Assembly: GCF_017355855.1 (NCBI RefSeq)
Contig: NZ_JAFEWD010000007.1
Coordinates: forward strand, 124,001-188,000
Direction of reading: 5' to 3'
Source of the DNA: Pedobacter sp. SYSU D00535
GTDB lineage: Bacteria; Bacteroidota; Bacteroidia; Sphingobacteriales; Sphingobacteriaceae
DNA: 64,000 nucleotides
The first letter of the stretch is position 1. The number at the start of each line of letters is the position of its first letter. A program made the translations under genes and the position numbers. Below, one piece after another: positions 61,584 through 64,000 of this stretch. The notes beneath the pieces are model-generated. The model saw only the letters and a program-made list of their open reading frames with translations, did not search any database and had not been told where the DNA came from.

Positions 61584-63509
61584 ATGAAAAAAATTTCTGT
61601 TATAGCTGTTCTAATCCTGGCATTTAGTTGCCAGGGTTTATTCGTTTCTGCCCAGGGAAAAACTACCAAGCCTGTATCTGAAAGGCTGGCTGCTACTGCC
61701 ATGGAGCGTTGGAGAGATTCCATGTGGACAGGACGCCCGGCAAAATGGACGTACGATCAGGGGACGGTGATGGAAGGAATTGCTGCTGTATGGAAGAGAA
61801 CCGGAGATGGAAAGTACTTCGATTTCATTAAAAGAGGAATGGATCTTTTCATTCAGCCAGATGGAAGTATCCGCACTTATAAGCTTGCAGACTACAATAT
61901 TGATAACGTTAAAAACGGTCGTGCACTTCTTGTTCTGTACAAAGTAACGGGGCAGGAAAAGTATCTAAAAGCAGCACAGTTGCTACGTCAGCAGTTGAGC
62001 ACGCATCCACGTACCAATGAAGGCGGCTTCTGGCACAAGAAAGTATATCCTTACCAAATGTGGTTGGACGGACTATACATGGGTCAGCCCTTTTATGCAG
62101 AGTACGCTGCTATGACGAATGACCATGAAGCCTTCAACGACATTGCACGTCAGTTTATCCTTATGGAAAAGCATTCCGTTCATCCGGCAACAGGATTATT
62201 GTATCATGGTTACGATGAGTCTAGACAGCAAAAATGGGCAGATAAGGAAACAGGTCGTTCTCCTCATTTCTGGGGACGGGCGATGGGCTGGTACGGAATG
62301 GGATTGGTAGATGCCCTTGAGTATTTCCCTGCTAATCATCCTAAAAGGGATTCTGTAATTGCTATTTTGAACCGTTTTGCAACAGCAGTACAAAAAGTGC
62401 AGGATGCTAAGTCTGGAGTTTGGTACGATATTCTTGACAGGCCTACTGGTAAAGGAAATTACCTGGAGTCCTCTGCTTCCAGCATGTTTGTGTATGCTCT
62501 CGCCAAAGGAATCCGTTTAGGTTATCTTCCTCAAAGTTATCTTCCGGTTGTTGAAAAAGGCTATCAGGGTTTGCAGAAAGAGTTCATCGAGGTGGTGAAT
62601 GCGGATAGGGTGAACCTGACTAAAACCGTAAGCGTTTCTGGTCTTGGAGGAAGTCCGTATCGCGACGGCAGCTATGAGTACTATTTAAGCGAGAAAGTGA
62701 TCACCAACGATCCAAAAGGCGTAGGTGCGTTTATCCTGGCAGCTAATGAAATGGACCTTAGAGCGATGCCAAAACCAGGTCTGGGGAAAACCATCACATT
62801 GGATTATTACTTCAACAACGAATACAAAAAGGACCCAACGGGAATTATCTCGCGCTATCACTATACATGGGAAGACAATGCAAACAGCGGGTTTTCCTTA
62901 CTAGGTAATATCTTTAAGAATGCTGGTGCCAGCTTGAACAGCTTGACTGCAGCTCCAACCGCTGCGAATCTTCAGAATTCGGATATCTATATCATTGTTG
63001 ATCCGGATACAGAAAAAGAAACAGCAGCTCCAAATTTCATGACTGCTCAGTCTGCTGATGAGCTGTATAAATGGGTGCACAATGGAGGTGTTTTAGTCCT
63101 GATGACCAATGATCATACCAACGCCGAGCTGAAGAAGTTTAATACTTTGTCAGAGCGTTTTGGTATTCGGTTTAATGAGGATATGGTTAACGCCGTGAAG
63201 AACGATCAGTATGAAACCGGCGCATTCGCAATCCCCAAAAAGCACCCGATTTTCCAGACAGCAAAGAAAGTGTATATCAAAGAAATAAGCACTTTAAACC
63301 TTTCTTCACCAGCTAAACCAGCTTTTACTTCAGGTAAAAACGTAATCATGGCCAGTGCACAAGTGGGCAAAGGGACTGTTTTCGCAGTGGGAGATCCATG
63401 GTTTTACAATGAGTATGTAGACGGACGGAAGTTGCCGGCGCAGTACGAGAATTTCAAGGCAGCGACAGACTTGGTTTACTGGCTGGTAAATCAGGTTCCT
63501 GCCAGGTAA
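61584..63509 (+). CDS. GH105 unsaturated uronyl hydrolase fused to a DUF4350-like domain
   Basis: A 641-residue exported enzyme. After a signal peptide (VLILAFSCQGLFVSAQG) comes the GH88/GH105 alpha6/alpha6 barrel (about 35-390): WTYDQGTVMEGIAAVW, YPYQMWLDGLYMGQPFYAEY with the catalytic Asp, GRAMGWYGMGLVDALEYFP, SASSMFVYALAKG and GSYEYYLSEKV. It would remove unsaturated uronic acid from rhamnogalacturonan or pectin oligosaccharides. The last 240 residues form a DUF4350-like domain (ADELYKWVHNGGVLVLMTNDHTN, GKGTVFAVGDPWFYNEYV) of unknown purpose. Same transcript as GH28. Confidence 0.92.
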   Translation: MKKISVIAVLILAFSCQGLFVSAQGKTTKPVSERLAATAMERWRDSMWTGRPAKWTYDQGTVMEGIAAVWKRTGDGKYFDFIKRGMDLFIQPDGSIRTYKLADYNIDNVKNGRALLVLYKVTGQEKYLKAAQLLRQQLSTHPRTNEGGFWHKKVYPYQMWLDGLYMGQPFYAEYAAMTNDHEAFNDIARQFILMEKHSVHPATGLLYHGYDESRQQKWADKETGRSPHFWGRAMGWYGMGLVDALEYFPANHPKRDSVIAILNRFATAVQKVQDAKSGVWYDILDRPTGKGNYLESSASSMFVYALAKGIRLGYLPQSYLPVVEKGYQGLQKEFIEVVNADRVNLTKTVSVSGLGGSPYRDGSYEYYLSEKVITNDPKGVGAFILAANEMDLRAMPKPGLGKTITLDYYFNNEYKKDPTGIISRYHYTWEDNANSGFSLLGNIFKNAGASLNSLTAAPTAANLQNSDIYIIVDPDTEKETAAPNFMTAQSADELYKWVHNGGVLVLMTNDHTNAELKKFNTLSERFGIRFNEDMVNAVKNDQYETGAFAIPKKHPIFQTAKKVYIKEISTLNLSSPAKPAFTSGKNVIMASAQVGKGTVFAVGDPWFYNEYVDGRKLPAQYENFKAATDLVYWLVNQVPAR

Positions 63510-63519
63510 TATTAAACAT

Positions 63520-63550
63520 AACACTGCATGATAGTTAGCGCAGTGTTTTT
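63520..63550 (+). terminator. Terminator after the GH28-GH105 operon
   Basis: 8-bp stem (63520-63527 with 63540-63547), then TTTATT. Confidence 0.75.
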
Positions 63551-63564
63551 ATTAAGAGATTATA

Positions 63565-63572
63565 TAAGTTTG
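63565..63572 (+). promoter_or_regulatory. -7 box of the uxaA promoter
   Basis: TAAGTTTG, 51 nt before the ATG at 63624. Together with the terminator upstream it shows that uxaA is a separate transcript. Confidence 0.5.
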
Positions 63573-63623
63573 CAAGGTTAGATAGCAGTTATTTATCCTA
63601 AACAGTCAATTCTACTCCATTAA

Positions 63624-64000
63624 ATGAAGCAAAAAGTATTAAAGGTTCACCCGGATGATAACGTCTTAGTTGCTTTAACAGATCTGCAACAGGGGGAACT
63701 TGTGGCATTTAACGGGGAGCAATACGAGCTGAAGGAAAACATCCCGGCCAAGCATAAGTTCGCACAGGTTGATCTGCCGCAGGGCTCTGAGGTGATTATG
63801 TATGGGGTATTAGTTGGAAAAACACAAAGCGATGTTGCAAAAGGTGCATGGCTCTCTACGGCTAATTTGAAGCACGCTGCAAGCAGTTTCACTATTGGTG
63901 AGAGAAAAACCTCCTGGACTCCGCCTGATGTCAGCAAATTCGAGTCTAAAGTTTTTTATGGTTACCACCGGTCTGATGGAAGCGTTGGTACTGCCAATTA
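63624..64000 (+). CDS. uxaA: Altronate dehydratase UxaA, 3' end outside the window
   Basis: Dehydrates D-altronate to 2-keto-3-deoxygluconate in galacturonate catabolism, directly downstream of pectin breakdown. The first 125 residues are open to the window edge. They begin MKQKVLKVHPDDNVLVALTDL, the N-terminal SAF domain of UxaA, followed by the linker WTPPDVSKF and the start of the main domain FYGYHRSDGSVGTAN. The rest of the protein (about 370-420 residues more) is not visible. Confidence 0.93.
   Translation, partial: MKQKVLKVHPDDNVLVALTDLQQGELVAFNGEQYELKENIPAKHKFAQVDLPQGSEVIMYGVLVGKTQSDVAKGAWLSTANLKHAASSFTIGERKTSWTPPDVSKFESKVFYGYHRSDGSVGTAN

Overview
The window is a stretch of chromosome from a Bacteroidota bacterium, most likely of the family Sphingobacteriaceae (Pedobacter-like). 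The signs are DUF4270, DUF4407, PorP/SprF and CHU_C (type IX secretion) proteins, a one-domain GT5 starch-synthase-like protein, IF-2 with a long Pro/Glu-rich linker, promoters of the Bacteroidota TAnnTTTG (-7) type, and little Shine-Dalgarno signal. There are no tRNA or rRNA genes, no CRISPR array and no prophage. One decayed insertion sequence and one decayed catalase gene are present.

Layout. 1-4.6 kb (minus): infB (cut by the window edge), nusA and rimP, with a terminator-like hairpin in the rimP leader. 4.7-10.2 kb: a small membrane protein, an M1 peptidase lipoprotein, a TlpA-like thioredoxin, rfaE2, panD and panC. 10.3-14.4 kb (plus): GT5-like protein, DUF4270 lipoprotein, glmS. 14.4-19.9 kb: a catalase relic beside oxyR, then Mn-type superoxide dismutase, tadA, csaA, an RlmI-like methyltransferase and a TerC-family protein. 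20-25.2 kb (minus): an ECF sigma factor operon ending in a DUF4097-like protein, pnuC-nadR kinase, an IS1182-family relic and a small lipoprotein. 25.2-30.3 kb (plus): two tandem secreted TonB_C paralogues, then a carB that ends before the usual allosteric domain.

30.3-36.2 kb: a tetrapyrrole-methylase-type (RsmI-like) enzyme, an FAD monooxygenase, miaE, nadD, gmk and yicC. 36.2-41.2 kb: two Tat-type ferritin-like proteins divergent from an ECF sigma/anti-sigma pair, then a three-PAS histidine kinase. 41.2-47.8 kb: rhodanese, DUF4407, M28 peptidase, GNAT, a thiamine-pyrophosphokinase-like protein lacking the catalytic signature, thiE and a PafA-type phosphatase. 47.9-57 kb (plus): a LuxR-type response regulator, a 1740-residue type IX-secreted protein with 12 cadherin-like repeats, PorP/SprF and an OmpA-family protein. 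57-59.6 kb (minus): a TonB-dependent receptor behind a clear TPP riboswitch, so a likely thiamine receptor. 59.6-64 kb (plus): pectin degradation (GH28, GH105-DUF4350, UxaA start) behind a LacI-type palindrome.

The most striking points: (1) at least six genes (panD, the RlmI-like gene, the RsmI-like gene, miaE, yicC and the TPK-like gene) have an exact TAnnTTTG box 3-5 nt before the start codon, with near matches at glmS and csaA, which suggests leaderless mRNAs; (2) a catalase relic lies beside oxyR; (3) thiamine functions are scattered (riboswitch-controlled receptor, thiE, degenerate TPK-like protein, PnuC-family transporter); (4) CarB lacks its allosteric domain; (5) the rimP-nusA-infB leader begins with a 13-bp hairpin.
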